A program made the position numbers and the translations under genes. From Fratercula arctica (lineage: Eukaryota; Chordata; Aves; Charadriiformes; Alcidae): a stretch of DNA of 64,000 nt. Positions 51,391 to 64,000 of this stretch are shown here, piece by piece. The notes beneath the pieces were generated by a model. That model searched no databases. It saw only the letters and a program-made list of their open reading frames with translations, and was not told where the DNA came from. The stretch spans positions 71,689,521 through 71,753,520 of the forward strand of contig CANTUZ010000001.1 in the NCBI GenBank assembly GCA_947846985.1. The letters run 5' to 3'. The number at the start of each line of letters is the position of its first letter. Positions within the stretch are counted from its first letter, which is position 1.

Positions 51391-54300
51391 GCAGCATCTC
51401 AGTTAGTGGGACCAGCCCCCTTCCCACAGTCTCAGGAAACCCTGCCATGGATATTTAAGCCAGGAGCTAACTCCCTACAACTCTAGTTCTACCTGCCCTC
51501 GCTTATCACAAGACTGAAGATACGTTTTAGTACCTAAGGTTGATGTTACAAGAAGCCAAAGCTGCAAACTATGATGAACCACAAGAAGAGGTCAGAGATA
51601 CTAATTCTCATCTTTCAAACTTGAAGAGTTAGATAAAAGTCTTCCAAATCAATATGCTGTCATGAACTACTGCTATTCTGCAAAAAGAACAGATGCTGTT
51701 GGTACTCTCCAGTTAAATCAACATGATGAACTATTAATTTCAGACAGCTATGCCCAGCTACTGTAATGTGTTGTGATGGGCTCACATATTAAAAATGTCC
51801 AGTCTCCTGCGCACAACCTTACCTTTATCACCACATTTGCATGCAAAGAGTGTTATTTATCAGCTGTGGTTTAAACCCATAGTCACGCAAATCTTCATGC
51901 TCCTCTGCCACAATCGTAAGCAGAACTTGCCAGTGCTTTCACTTTTCAAAGCGTATCTTTACAGGTAGACATTGACTGAAATCTAAAGGTGGATGGCTAA
52001 AAAGTCGACCGGCACAGCTGCGTTGACATCAACACTGTTAGCCAAGGGCAAGTGTGGCCCTAGCAGCACTCAAACTCCTCTAGAGGTTGATGTTCCTCTG
52101 CAACAATGAAGTGCGATTATCCCAGCATATCTGCTTTTGAACATACAAGGGAGAGTCTGCAACATCCTTTCAAGTGCATGAACACAGAGAAAATTACTTT
52201 AATTGCTACTGAAAATTTGTATTAGTCTACCTACCACATACATTTGGCCTATGCTCTGTTTTGAAGCAGGACAGCCTTCAGGTTTGTGCCAAATTTGAGA
52301 TTGGCTTTGGTTAACAGCAAAAACTAAACAAAACAAAAATATAATTTTTTTCCTTAAATTTCAATATTAAATTGAAACTCAGAAATTACATTTTCTTTTC
52401 CCATTAACCATGCTTTTCCCTCTTCTCCTTTGCAGCATGAGCTCGTAAAGATCATGCCCATAATTTTGCTTTTCTGGCCATGTAGACATCAGTTTTTATC
52501 TACAAAAGATTTCAAACTGTCTCTATTAAAGCATTACATAAATAATTGTTTCCTTCTTACGAATAGCTTTTAACTGTTTTGGTATAGTGAGGAATTATTC
52601 AAAATGACCACACTTAAAGGGAGATAACAGAACTACATATGTATGAAATTCAAGAGGAATCTTCCCTCTTCTCTTAATTTTTTTGTTGGGTTTTTTTTGT
52701 TGTTTTTGTTTTAAGTCTGGGGAAAATATCACAAGCAGTACTTGGTAGGAAATGTGAAGGCCATGAAGTTGTAATCTGTTCCAGTTGTGCAAGGCCTGCA
52801 TACTAGAAATTTTGTATATTAAATTGAGAAGATGGGACTACTAGGCAATCATTTCTTGCTTCCTCTACTTCTCCACTGACAAAAATTACAGTTGATGAGT
52901 GGGAATGGCAGATGGAGATTTGCTCCACCAATTCCAGTAAGTGGTTGGGGCACCTGTGCTTCTGTGTAACGCTGCCCGAGCTTAGTCCCAACACAGGCTC
53001 CCATATTCATCTCAACAGGGCTTGTAAAAGATGTTTAGCAAAAGATGAACAACGTTCTCTTGTACCTTTTGGGAAGCTCAGTCTGGTTTACATGGCATAC
53101 CCTACACAGGTTGCAGCTGCAATCCAGAGGTTTTTAAGCCTCTCAAAACATCCAAATGAAGTGTTGTTTCCCAGTCCAAGCCCATCCGCTGACCTGCTTT
53201 TGAAGTAACAATTGTCTTCACTTCAAAAGAAATCAGACTCCTTTGCCTTCCCTGCCAGCTGAGGTTGGTCATTGAACCAGTAGGCTTTAAAAGAAACACA
53301 GCAAGAAATTAAATCTGTGGAAGAGGAAAAGCCCTCCAACAAAAGACAGGTCAAAGAGGTTGTTGTGTAACTACAAGGCATACTTCAGACCTGTTCTTGA
53401 GAGCTCTGAAGTTCTTTAAAGCCAGGTCCTTCCTTTCCATCTCAGGAGGCAGAAATAGAGTGAGGTAGCGCAAAAGAATGTATCAGGTACATCTCTGTTC
53501 CCGGTGACTTAAAACATGTCCACATCAGTTGTCTACAAGTGCCGTGACAAGTCTCCTGGTTAGGACCAAGCTAACTAAAAAACACTTGAGGCTGACTGGC
53601 AGGGCGCAAGCAAGAGCAGCAACTCCTGAAGGAGCACCTCAAACTGTAATGCAAACACAGAAGTCTCACAGCAGCCCAAACTACCTTTAGGGAGGCTCCA
53701 GCATCCAGCTGTTTCTCAACAGGTCCTTCATGCTTACACAGTTTTCACAAATTGTTCTTTCCCTCACCTGGGCTGGAGACCTTGCCTTCAGTCCACCTCT
53801 CCTCCCAACACTCCCACAGATGTGGAGAAGGTTCTCACTAACTGAGCCCATAGTGCTCTACTAACACTTCGGTGGCAAGCAGAGATTTTGCATAACTCAT
53901 CACAGGCTACAAAAGCAGAGCTGGTGGACAGCACTGGAATATGCACACAAAACTGCTGTGTTACAACCAGTACTAATTATGATTTGAAAACTACAGGTGT
54001 AGCAGATCTCGGAGTTCAAAAACAAGAGCTATCTATGAGACCAAGGCATATATTACACAAAGTCTGAACACGCTCAGTATCTACGGAAACAAGTTGAGAA
54101 CCATTTGGGTACAATTACAATGTTGTAGCAGAATGAAGGAAAAACATGTACCATAAGTTAATGCCAAAGCAGGTTACATAATGCCCAGAGTATGTCTCCA
54201 TTCCACCACAAACGATAACATCTGTTTCCGTGAAAATAAATAATTAAGAGGCTCTGAATCTGATATTAATCAGACAAAACAGATTAAAAGAGTGTGTTTT

Positions 54301-54421
54301 TGAGAAATGTTGAAGAGAACAAAGTCTCTCCATGACCGAAGTTTCTAAATAGATCCTTCATCTTCACATTATTTTAAGGGCACTTGAAAGTTTTATTGTT
54401 TTCATGGACTTCAAATATTCC

Positions 54422-54437
54422 TTTTTTTTTTTTTTTT
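54422..54437. repeat. Poly-T run
   Basis: Sixteen T in intron 1 with no recognisable element attached. Confidence 0.9.
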
Positions 54438-56962
54438 GATTAGCAAGTGCAGATGTATGTTACAGTTGCTAGAAGCAAATATGTATGCAATGACAAGGCA
54501 TAAAGGTGCCTTTTATTAAATTCACACTTTCTGAAAACTGCTAATTTTTCTGTTACAAGTCAAACTTGCTATGAAAAAAAAAATGTACCCAGGAAACCTC
54601 AGTGATTCAGGTTTATAATGTGGAGGTAATAATTTAAATTCTCTTGGCAGTGTTATCTCCATTATACCTCATGTTGAAAGAAACCTCGCTATTGTTCACT
54701 ATAATGAAACATTTACTACCCGGAATAAATGATTTTTCAGCCAAGAAAACTTGTTGCGATAACAACATGAAACATGAAAGCGAACACGTAATGAAGCTTT
54801 ACACAAACTGAAAAAAGAGAAAGCTGTCTTCCACAACTTGATTTTAAAACTCTAAGACTGTTTCAGAGAGACATATAGTATTAATTTTAAGCAGTATGAC
54901 TCTTGACGCTCCTATGTTTACTGCCAAAAATGCTAATAAACTCCTGTCGCTCTTCCAGTAAACAGATATATTGAGAGAGAAGACTATCCATTGCTTATAA
55001 TTAGCAGGATGGATAGGTAATGGTTAGTATCAAGGCTTCCCAAGCGGATATCACACAAAGGGTGGAAGAAGTGGGAGAACGGCCTGGATGTACCTTGCAT
55101 CCAGTCCTATAGATGTTAAAGCCCATGAGGAGCCCACCTCCATACTAAAGCCACAAAGGTTTTGATAGTTTGATATGTGAGAAATTCTCTTCTGAACAAA
55201 GTAATGCAACAGGCGCTTGTCTTCAGATGCCTCCTTTCTGAGCATCACCAAATGCAACCCGTGCACTTGACAATATTACTTACTGCTACCTAGAGCAAAA
55301 ATCCACAGATACAAAGGAAACAGCTACCTCAGTAGTGGCCTGGCCTGGCCACTGCCAGGTCAGGTTTTCATCCTGAATTTCAAGGCCATAACAGATATTA
55401 AGATTGAACTTTACTGTGGTGTCCCAAGCCACTGCAAAAAGATTCACCTGAGCTTGGTGCTGTGCAAACATGGAAAGAGAAACAATCCCCTGCCTGAAGG
55501 GAACCCACTCAGATTACAGATACCCAACAACACAAATCTCCTGTATCTGTGCCTGCTTCCCAAACAAGTAAAGTAAAAGAGGGAACTCTTCCAGGGGAGA
55601 TGTTGGGTGCCAAATTTTGATAAGACATAAGCTCTGCATACAACACAGAGTCCTTGGGTCCTTGTCTCTGAATCAAGGGACCCTTCCAGGGTCCTTGTCC
55701 TCTAAACCAATACTTAATGACACGAGGACACTTAGGAAAACGGAGCGCCTAAAATTCAGGTGCAAGCTAGAAGCATAAATCCAGTGGACTAAATCCTCCA
55801 TCCGGTGCTCTCCCAATGCATTTAAGCCAGTGCAATCAGGTGACCATTCCAAGGGAGCTCTTCATATCTTAATGGTACATCTTAAAAGGTAAATTTAGCA
55901 TGATCCTGCAGAGTTAATAAAGGAAATCCCATTCTTTAACAGATTCAGACACTTTAATGGAATTTTTTTTCCTCTCATTCCTCTGGTTCTACACACCTGC
56001 CTGATCAGATCTCCGGTCTCCCTGACTTAGGCTGTAAAAATGCATTAATATATTCACTACGTATACACAAAAAGACATTTGTAAAGAACTGCTAAAGAAA
56101 GTCCTAAATGCAACAGTTTTTATTTTAAAAACCATTCAAGTTCTTTTAGCTAAACATGTAACAGTTGAAAGAGTTTTTATCAGGAAAAGTTTTTCCTGCT
56201 AATTATGTGCACAGCCCTGATGGAGGTGTTCACTGATACTCAGTTTGGGAGACTATTTTTCTCCACATAACTGTGCCATACAAACACATCTTCTTTAAAG
56301 CTCTAAAGCTCACAAGTAATCACTGCACAAAAGCACTCTAAAAGTTAAGGTAGTTCAGCTACTTTATGTTAACAAGCCAATTAATGAAAGGAACGTTAAT
56401 AATTCACCACTTTCACATTTAACGGGCAAAATCAACATCTCAGACTGAAGTATAAGTCTCCGATCTTCTCCAGTTCCTCCTGAAAATTATAAAGTTTTAC
56501 ATTTTCCTTCCATTTCTTTTCTTGTCTGGGTAACATCCATCCATGACATCCACCTCATCTGGGTGTTCTCATCTGTTCTCATCTGGACAATATAAAGTTC
56601 AGGCTGAGGACAGGAAAAACATTTACCTATCTGAATACCAGCTGAGATCTCAGCGGATCCCAGGGTACAATGCTCACATTCCGAACAACCGAGATGATGC
56701 TTTGCATGTTGTTGTCTCTAAATTTCTTCTGGCTGCAATTTCAGAAATTAGCTTTAGCTCATACACCAGACTTTGCTACTTCCAGTGCCACACAAAACTA
56801 AACTGGTAATGATTAAAAAAAAATAAAATTAGAAAAACCCTTTTGGCTGTAATATTACTGGCAGAGTCTTGCAGAATAAAACAAAGTTGGATGCTACTAT
56901 GTATTTGCAGAACATGTTAACAGTTCTTTCTACTCTGAAACTGAGGTGCGAGATGGTATAAT

Positions 56963-57529
56963 ATGTGGGTTACTGATTTGCAAGGATATTGGAAGCATGT
57001 TTCATTGTACTCATTTGTCAATTCTCATGAACTTTATTTAAATCTAGAGTTACTAAGTAACTACTTTCCTCTCTCTGTCAGAGAAGATGCATTCAATGGA
57101 GACTGCATGAACCAGGGAAACCTCAAACTCAGGCACACCTCCGTTGATGCTGAGAGACACAAAGGGCGATTTAAGGCGCTATCCTGCATAAAACTGCGGT
57201 TTGTCTCCACATCTATTCAGGCAGATGCCCACATCAAACACCTCCAGGCAGGTACAGCAAAGTGGGCAGTTTTACCTGACAGTCGTGGATGCCTGCTGGC
57301 TAGCAGGCAAAGCAAACTGGACACATCTGTGTGCTTTTGTGATGGTGATGGAAGAAAGGTTTGGCAGGATTTGTACGCAAACATTGACCTTACCTTGAAT
57401 GCCAACTTGCAAATAAAAGCAGGCCCAGAATATTCAAAAGTCGGCCAAAGGGTGTATCACAGTAGCATCTGGCAAACTTTTGTTGATCAGAGGCTGTACA
57501 CTGCTTTTAGAGCCCTGTCACTGGTATAA
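56963..57529 (+). other. Unassigned 188-codon open frame antisense to intron 1
   Basis: The longest open frame not explained by CR1 or by an extension of a known exon. It starts at an ATG and ends in TAA at 57527-57529. The product is mixed in character, with no transmembrane helix or domain I recognise and no family resemblance. No promoter, Kozak-like context or poly-A signal was established. It may be chance. Confidence 0.2.
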
Positions 57530-57839
57530 CTGGCTGCCCTATGCCCCAGTACAAATTCCCAGTGGGGTGAGATAATGCTTCACTTGTCAGCCACTGCTCA
57601 TGCCCCATCACACTTCCGTCTTCCTAACTGGTTGTGGCTCAGCAGAAAGGAGGTCAGCAATTTTGGGGTAACTGGGTTCTCAGAAGTTTCTTCCTAATCT
57701 GGAGGAACAGAAGGGTCAGCTAAGAACCTGAAATATGAACATTAAGATCTTCTTATTTAAAGCCTTCTTTTTTTAGTATTTACCTTATTATCTTTTCTTT
57801 GTTGCTATTTCTCCATGCAGTTTCTTAAACACAAGAGCT

Positions 57840-58076
57840 ATGCTCAGAAGAGACATCTCTATCACAGTAACTGAACCAAACGCTGAAGAGCTGGAGGTTG
57901 CTGCAGTGCTCTCACCAGCGCTTGTACTGGTAGCCAGAGTGGAAGAACTGCCTGACATTTTTAATTTAGATCTACAAAGTCACTTTGTGAGAAGCAGTAT
58001 CAGTATAAATCCCTGGGGAGTCCCTGATGTGAAGCATAAACATCTATCTCCAGCATCAGTACATCCCCAAGAGTAA
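57840..58076 (+). other. Unassigned 78-codon open frame after an acceptor-like site
   Basis: A pyrimidine-rich stretch ending CTCCATGCAG at 57820 precedes an open frame with a protein-like composition (TEPNAEELEVAAVLSPALVL), ending in TAA at 58074-58076. This could be an exon of an antisense transcript. No partner exon was identified. Confidence 0.18.
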
Positions 58077-61000
58077 AGGAGCAGTAAAAGGCATTACAAC
58101 TCAGAAGAATCCTAATTCTTCCATGCAGCTGGCAGGAGCTTGTACTCCTTAACTTGTACTTTGGGCTGATCTGAAAAGCACAGTTGAAGTTTTAAACATA
58201 GTGACTTATCTTAGGCTATATGTAGCCAATTTCTCTATATTTAGCTGCTCTCAGGTTATGTAGCCTGTCTTTACATTTCTGGATCACTGCTTGCCCCAAC
58301 AAGACAAGAATACCAATGCAAGGAAAAGCAAACTGCCTCAGGCTGTATCTTAGTTCTAAGAGATGTTTAAATTACTGTATTGTTCTCAAAATGAAACAAT
58401 CGGAAAATCTCTAAAATTCTGGTATAAAATAACAACAAGGTGTTTCCCAACAATGCTTTCTTAAAAGAGATCGATAAGGCCACATCTAAACTGGGACCTG
58501 GGAACACTTCCCAATATTCATGACTGAGTACACACACTGGGTTGGACCCTGCATTAGACTGAAACCAGGGTGTGCGTAAGCCTCATTTTGCTGTGCTCTA
58601 GGTCCTGATGAGGTTTGAATTCAGCCTTATATAAGGCTGTCTTACAGAAATTTGTAGAAGATAAAAATGTTCCTCACTTCCTTCACTGCAGAATTAGAAG
58701 ACCGAACTCCCTGCAAATCATATGCAGTGATATGAATCTTTGAAGGTTGGAGTCAAAACAACTATGTCTGCAGATGCAAATTTTACATTCAAAGTTCTTG
58801 GTGAAAGTAAATAATAGAGATCCATATTGAAGAAGTGAGAACCACAAAATGCAAAGTTCTACTATTTAAAGGAAATGTAGGATGCCTTTAGCAACATTTG
58901 AGTAGTTCAGATTCAACAACTTGACTACTGTTGGTGCCTACACAAAAAAAATTCAGGATAAGAATTCATTTAATGTTTTCAATGTCAATTTGACTGTACT
59001 GAGAGCCCCTGTTTTCACACTATCTGTTGCTTCCCCTGAATTAAAGATGTTGGTCTTCATCTTATTAATATTCCATCCTTTCTGGAGCCAGTCAGTGAGT
59101 GTAGTTGAGTAATGAAATACTAAACTGGAATAATACTTTTGTTTTCACAGAGGTAAAGGCATTCCTTTCCTGTCCCACTGATTTGCAATCAAAATAACTA
59201 TGAATTATAGTCAGCCCAACGGAATTGAGAGATACAGTCAGCTAACACAGACAGTACCTCTCAAACTGTTAACATAGTTATTCAAAGATCTTGTAATTAA
59301 AGAGCTCTGCAGGGAAGCAAGTAGTCTTTGCCACTCGTCCACAACTACTGAACTATCATCAATAAAAAGGGCAATTTATAATGGATGACACACCATCAAT
59401 ATACATTTTGATAGCCTGTTTCCATCAGTTAACTAGTCAATACATTTTCACAACAAAGTGTATCTTTCCATAATAATTTCTATAATAACTCTCCACACTT
59501 TAAAAAAATCATTGAGGCAGTTATAACCTGACTATTTTCAAGAGCTTGTTGGTTGTCAGATGTTTACATATTTGTCCATATTTAAACAAAAACATGCACA
59601 ATTACAAATATAAATACTTCTGCACTATTGCCCTGTTATAAAGAAATAGTGTCATTTGGGAACACTGTTTCATGGAAGCTCTTTTTCAATTCCTTTTTGA
59701 AGAACTGAAATTCTAAGTGCGCCAATTAATAGGAAAGGATATAGTGCTTTGATTCTTTTTACACGAAAGGGTTACCTCATCAAGCACAATCTTTCTTGGT
59801 AATTACTATATCAATTATTTGCAAATATTAGTCTCACAAATAGAAAAAAAAAGTTCGTGCATGATTTTCACTTACTGTTCACTGAACTCCAAAACTAGCC
59901 TACAAATCTTGGCTCAAATTCAGCAAGGTACCTAAATATATGTCTATACGCAGGCGGAAAAGCACTCTTTCTGGTCAAACTCCAGAAGGAAAACTTCTCT
60001 CCAGTTTGCAATCATACCTTCCTTGGGGGAAAAATGATAAAACACTGCAATTCAATACGCTAGAAAAAAATAAATTTCAAGGTCTTTACCGCAGCCGAAA
60101 GAAGAAAGTGACTGGCTGCAGACAACTCCGTTTTTGAAACACCCAGAAACCGAGCTTAGAGCAAGCAATTACGAAGAGACTATTTATTGAAAGGGTTTGA
60201 ATTATGGAGGGGGGAACAAATAGCCTAAAAGAGCTTGTGAGATCTGAAACACTTCAGCAGGTGGCAGGCCACCCTGGTCACGGGCAGAAAAAGCATCACT
60301 CAGCAGCCTGGAATGTACTGAGACCAGAACGTTTTGTGTCACAACCTCTAGGCAGAAGCTAGCTTAGAGAGGCAGGAACATCAGTTTTAAAGCTGAACTT
60401 CAGTCTGATCTCTCAATGTGCTATTCCAAATTAAACCAATCTAGTCCTGCAGATAAAAGCTGCAGACCAAACAAAAGAATTTTTTACCCTGAACCCTTCT
60501 CCCACAAGTCTGTAAGAAATTCAAAAGGAAATTTAAAAAGTTGAATTGCAGCTTTTTAGAGAGCACACAGGTCTTCAAATTACCTGAATTGTAACACATT
60601 CAAAGTCCAATTCTTAAACTTCCTTTGCTGAATTTTCCCTCTCCCTTGTTCATCACCATTTTAATCTCTCTAACCTAATCTCTCTTAAACCCTCTAACAG
60701 AGGGTTATTTTTCACTCCTTCTCTCCCCATCATAAAAAAACCACCACATCTTAAATGTGTGCCTGCCTTTCTCTCCCTAATGCCAAACTCTTATCAAGGT
60801 GCTTACTTCCAGTCTTGCCTACATCCTCTTTCCACACTGGTTTTGCTACAACTGCTTTCCTTCTCTGTCCTCAGCAATTAATGACTTTGAACTCAATGGC
60901 TCCTCTTTGCTACATCCAGTTGAAAGCTAAATCCTCGCCAAAGCACCTTCCTCCTCCTTATCTAGCATTTGCTGCACCACTGTAAATCATGATCTTTTTT

Positions 61001-64000
61001 GTTGGTACCTCATGATTGATATCTTTGTTTATGACTCCTCTTATGGATAAAATGCTTTTCCAGACATTAAATGGATTGCATTTAGTTCCACAACTGTGAG
61101 GTTAACTGAGGAGAAATCTTTGTAAGGAAGACACTCCAGCTTGTAAAACTCCTAAAACTGAAAGTCATAACTGCAATCCCCTTGTGATGTGGGTCTTAGT
61201 CATCACAGGAAAATAATCTTTTATCTGCAGGCACTAATTTAAACCAAGCTGCTTTGTAAATGCATAGTACAAATTCTGAAAATGCTTTCCCGACTATCCT
61301 CAAAACAATCCATTTCTTCTGTAAACATATGTCAAGAGTTACTTGTGTCACCAGGACAGAAATTCAGTCTAGACGCCTTCCAACATACAGCAGGTCACCC
61401 CACCAGCACGCTGCTGGCTTGTGTGCTGCCTATGGCTTGGTCTGCTCATGGAGACAAAAGCCATTCACTGCTGGCACCCTCAGAAAACCCCGATCTACTC
61501 TGCTAATTGAGCTGTGGTATTACAGCAAGAGACTGTTGTGAGAAAGATGTATAAATTCTTCAGGGTTAAACTAAATACTGTAAATTATAATTATTTTTTT
61601 TTTAGCATAATCCAAACAAATATGTTTCCTTGACATTTTTAGACTTATTTTTTTTCTGCGTAAAAGTAAGCAGAATGTTTTATGGAGGACAGGAAGGCAT
61701 CTTCAGTCATTTTTTGTTTAAGAGGAGAAAAAAAATTGCTGTTGGCCCAAAACCTTGTTTGAGAACTCTACATACAGAGCATCATTTTCCTTGATCTTTT
61801 CAAACAGGATGAAGCAGAAACAGTGACATGATCTTAACCTGAGAGGCAATGCTGCAGGCAGCCCCAAATTATTTCTGTGACTACAGAGCATGCCTTCGAA
61901 AAATCCCACCTGACAAATTCTAAAAATAAATGGAAACTGCTGTGTTCTGCAAGGGTAAAATTGTCTGCCACATAGATATTAATTTCTAACATACAGTTTA
62001 CTATGACATATTAATGACATGAATATTTAGTCTCCGGAGACTGTCAAATGAACCATGAGAAAGGGTGGCATTCTCTAGCAAACAAGTTTCTACAGCCTGT
62101 GCTACCACCCATACGCTACGCCATTGCAGCTGGCAACCCACTGGAGAAGACCAGGCCACTGTTTGTAACACACGGTTCATCTGCCTCAGCCCAAGGCAGC
62201 ACCAAATGAGACTCCTGAAGAAAGTGCAATAGCATTTGGCACTTTAGCACTTTGTGCAATGGAGCTACATTTGTGAAAGGTCCCTGTGGAATCAAACCAT
62301 CTTAGTTACAATACAACTAATTTTCAATTCAGACTAAAAGAGGGCTTTTAGCCCTAAGCATTTGCCAGTCTATAAATTCATTTTTGACAAGGAATACAAA
62401 AAAATTCTCTCCTTTCTTACCATCTTTGTATCAGTAAGCCAAACCCTTCCAGGCTGGGTTTCCATCCTCTTAGGACCCTGATTTTACATGTATATCTCAG
62501 ACACTGATGAACAGAGGGACAGCAGAAGAGTGTGATGGATAGGAACAGAGAATGAGAAAGAGGCACACAAGGTACATACATACAGAAGAGGAAAGCGTAG
62601 AGGTATTCATAGAGGAAAGCCTGTAAAATAAAACTAGAAGCACAGAAGTGAACTAATGGCCATTTGAAAACAGCCCATAGAGCAAGGGCTGTTAAGGACA
62701 ACTTCCTTTAACTTAAGGAAGAGAGTAGAAGTCCAGATTTTGGAAAAATTTGAAAATGGGGGAAAACTAAGGCTGGCTAGTAATAAAAAGTTATTCTGTT
62801 ACTCTGCTTTTCCTGGGGACTCCTAAGCTTTATTGCTAAGACTGCAAAACACGGCAGTACTGTGTTTCTCTTTCTTCTGGTTCTGCCACATTAATTTTGA
62901 GACCCTACCAGTTTGGTCCACAATGGTCTTTGGAGACATAGACTACGGAATAAATTCACATGCTGAATATATGTTGAGCAGATGGGAAAGCAGGAATCCA
63001 GCAGGATCCAAATTTTCAGTGAAAACATTTTATCTTTTCACATGCACATACTGATAGTTATCTTTGAGTCAGAAAGCCTCAAATGATTCCATCTTGCAGT
63101 GAACTGAGTATTCTGCACTGTTTAACAACCTTAAACTTCAATGCTGAGCTCAGCAGAGCTCTGTCTGCTGAGAGCTATCACTACAGTTATCCAGTATTTA
63201 GCTGGACTCGGGTGCTTGGAGCTCAGGGTGGACTCAGTATTTTCCCAGCAAAACATTACAAGACATTTCAAGCCACAGAAGCCCAGACTGGACTTCAAAA
63301 CCTGTTTATATCAAGAGATTATTTATTTAAGATAGCATGCACAGTACAGCTTCAAAATGAAAGGTTTTAAATATGGGTGTGGGAGTCAGGCAATCCCAGG
63401 TTTACCACAGACTGTGAATCTGTCCAGCGAGGCACTGAAAACTGAGAGCGCCTTAGCCAAATTCCAGCGTCCGCCAGCTATAAATTTACACAACTGTTAA
63501 GCGTCAAACTAGTGACAGACTGCTGGTTAGAACTGACCAGTCAGACTAAACCAAGGCAAGTTGTGTTTGGCATGAGGTCAACACCATGATCATCTGAAAT
63601 CCAGAGAAAATGAATAAAGATGACTCCTTGTTTTCTACAAGGGAAAAAAGTATGAAATAGTCAAAAACAATCAAAGTTGCCAGATTATAAAACATTGAAA
63701 TATAGTATTTTAAAATCATGCCATCTCACAGAAGTAGGTGGTTAGTTTGCATATTCTCCCCAGGTGTCAGACCTCCCTATCTCAAAAATGTTGGGACATT
63801 TTAATGATGTTGCTGTCATTTTGCTTTCAATGGAAACTTGTCTTAAGGCCTCTGAAGAGACAGAACGTCTGTATTTCAATAGAGGATGGAATACCACCTC
63901 TAAATATCCCTAAATCTATTATTCCTGGTCTAACATAAACTATTGCATATAGATAAGAAAATAAAAAAAAGGTGTTTCTCAAAGATTAATCAATTGCTTT

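Larger units (their letters stand above)
47366..64000 (-). other. ATP10A: ATP10A intron 1, incomplete (over 16.6 kb)
   Basis: Everything right of exon 2 lacks the conserved TM1-TM2 exon of P4-ATPases (no FHRPANVYF-like stretch on the minus strand), so it is read as intron 1 continuing past the edge. It holds a CR1 3' end (49503-49892), an ancient LINE remnant (about 51040-51390), a T-run (54422-54437) and a few plus-strand open frames of unknown meaning (56963-57529, 57840-58076). Promoter and first exon are outside the window. Confidence 0.8.

Noticed and set aside
58960..59500. Phrases suggesting another old L3-like fragment
   Set aside because: Only isolated words such as CTGGAGCCAGTCAGTGAGT and CTATCATCAATAAAAAGG; no consecutive blocks comparable to those at 51040-51390.
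1..64000. CRISPR arrays, bacterial operons, tRNA or rRNA genes, endogenous retroviral genes
   Set aside because: No spaced direct repeats, cloverleaf-like conserved boxes or retroviral gag/pol/env-like frames were seen; the only reverse-transcriptase sequence is CR1/L3 type.

Overview
This is a vertebrate nuclear window and almost certainly avian. It has long introns with GT-AG splice sites, no operon structure, and its recognisable interspersed repeats are CR1 LINEs. Those CR1 copies carry the bird/reptile CR1 coding motifs and end in the ATTCTATG-type 3' repeat. The sequence does not let me name the species.

One protein-coding gene is supported: ATP10A, a class-V P4-ATPase (phospholipid flippase), on the minus strand. 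I reconstructed nine consecutive coding exons, numbered 2 to 10 on the assumption that human exon order holds. In transcription order they lie at 47161-47365, 25124-25209, 18447-18553, 18210-18341, 15666-15799, 13834-14086, 3450-3667, 1719-1913 and 1-317; the last runs off the left edge. All junction phases agree and the 1647 nt stay open. They encode most of the actuator domain with DGET, TM3, TM4 with PISL, the phosphorylation loop with DKTGT, and the first part of the nucleotide-binding domain up to ESPD. The first coding exon (N-terminus, TM1-TM2) lies to the right of the window. The rest of the N domain, the hinge and TM5-TM10 lie to the left.

Introns range from 105 bp (intron 4) to about 22 kb (intron 2), and intron 1 exceeds 16.6 kb. 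Mobile DNA is concentrated in introns 1 and 2. There are three CR1 copies on the plus strand (about 28845-30810, 36435-37415, 49503-49892) and one on the minus strand (about 40237-40885). A much older CR1/L3-like reverse-transcriptase remnant lies on the minus strand at about 51040-51390. A short possible LINE remnant with an intact FADDTKL motif sits in intron 7 near 12381. All LINE copies are broken.

The rest is ordinary A+T-rich intron with microsatellites, small tandem duplications, a 26-bp minisatellite (6263-6350) and a G+C-richer islet (about 16975-17340). I found no convincing tRNA, rRNA, CRISPR or second protein gene. A few plus-strand open frames antisense to ATP10A are listed as weak leads. 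I found no clearly novel system here; the items most worth checking are the ancient LINE remnants and the antisense open frames.
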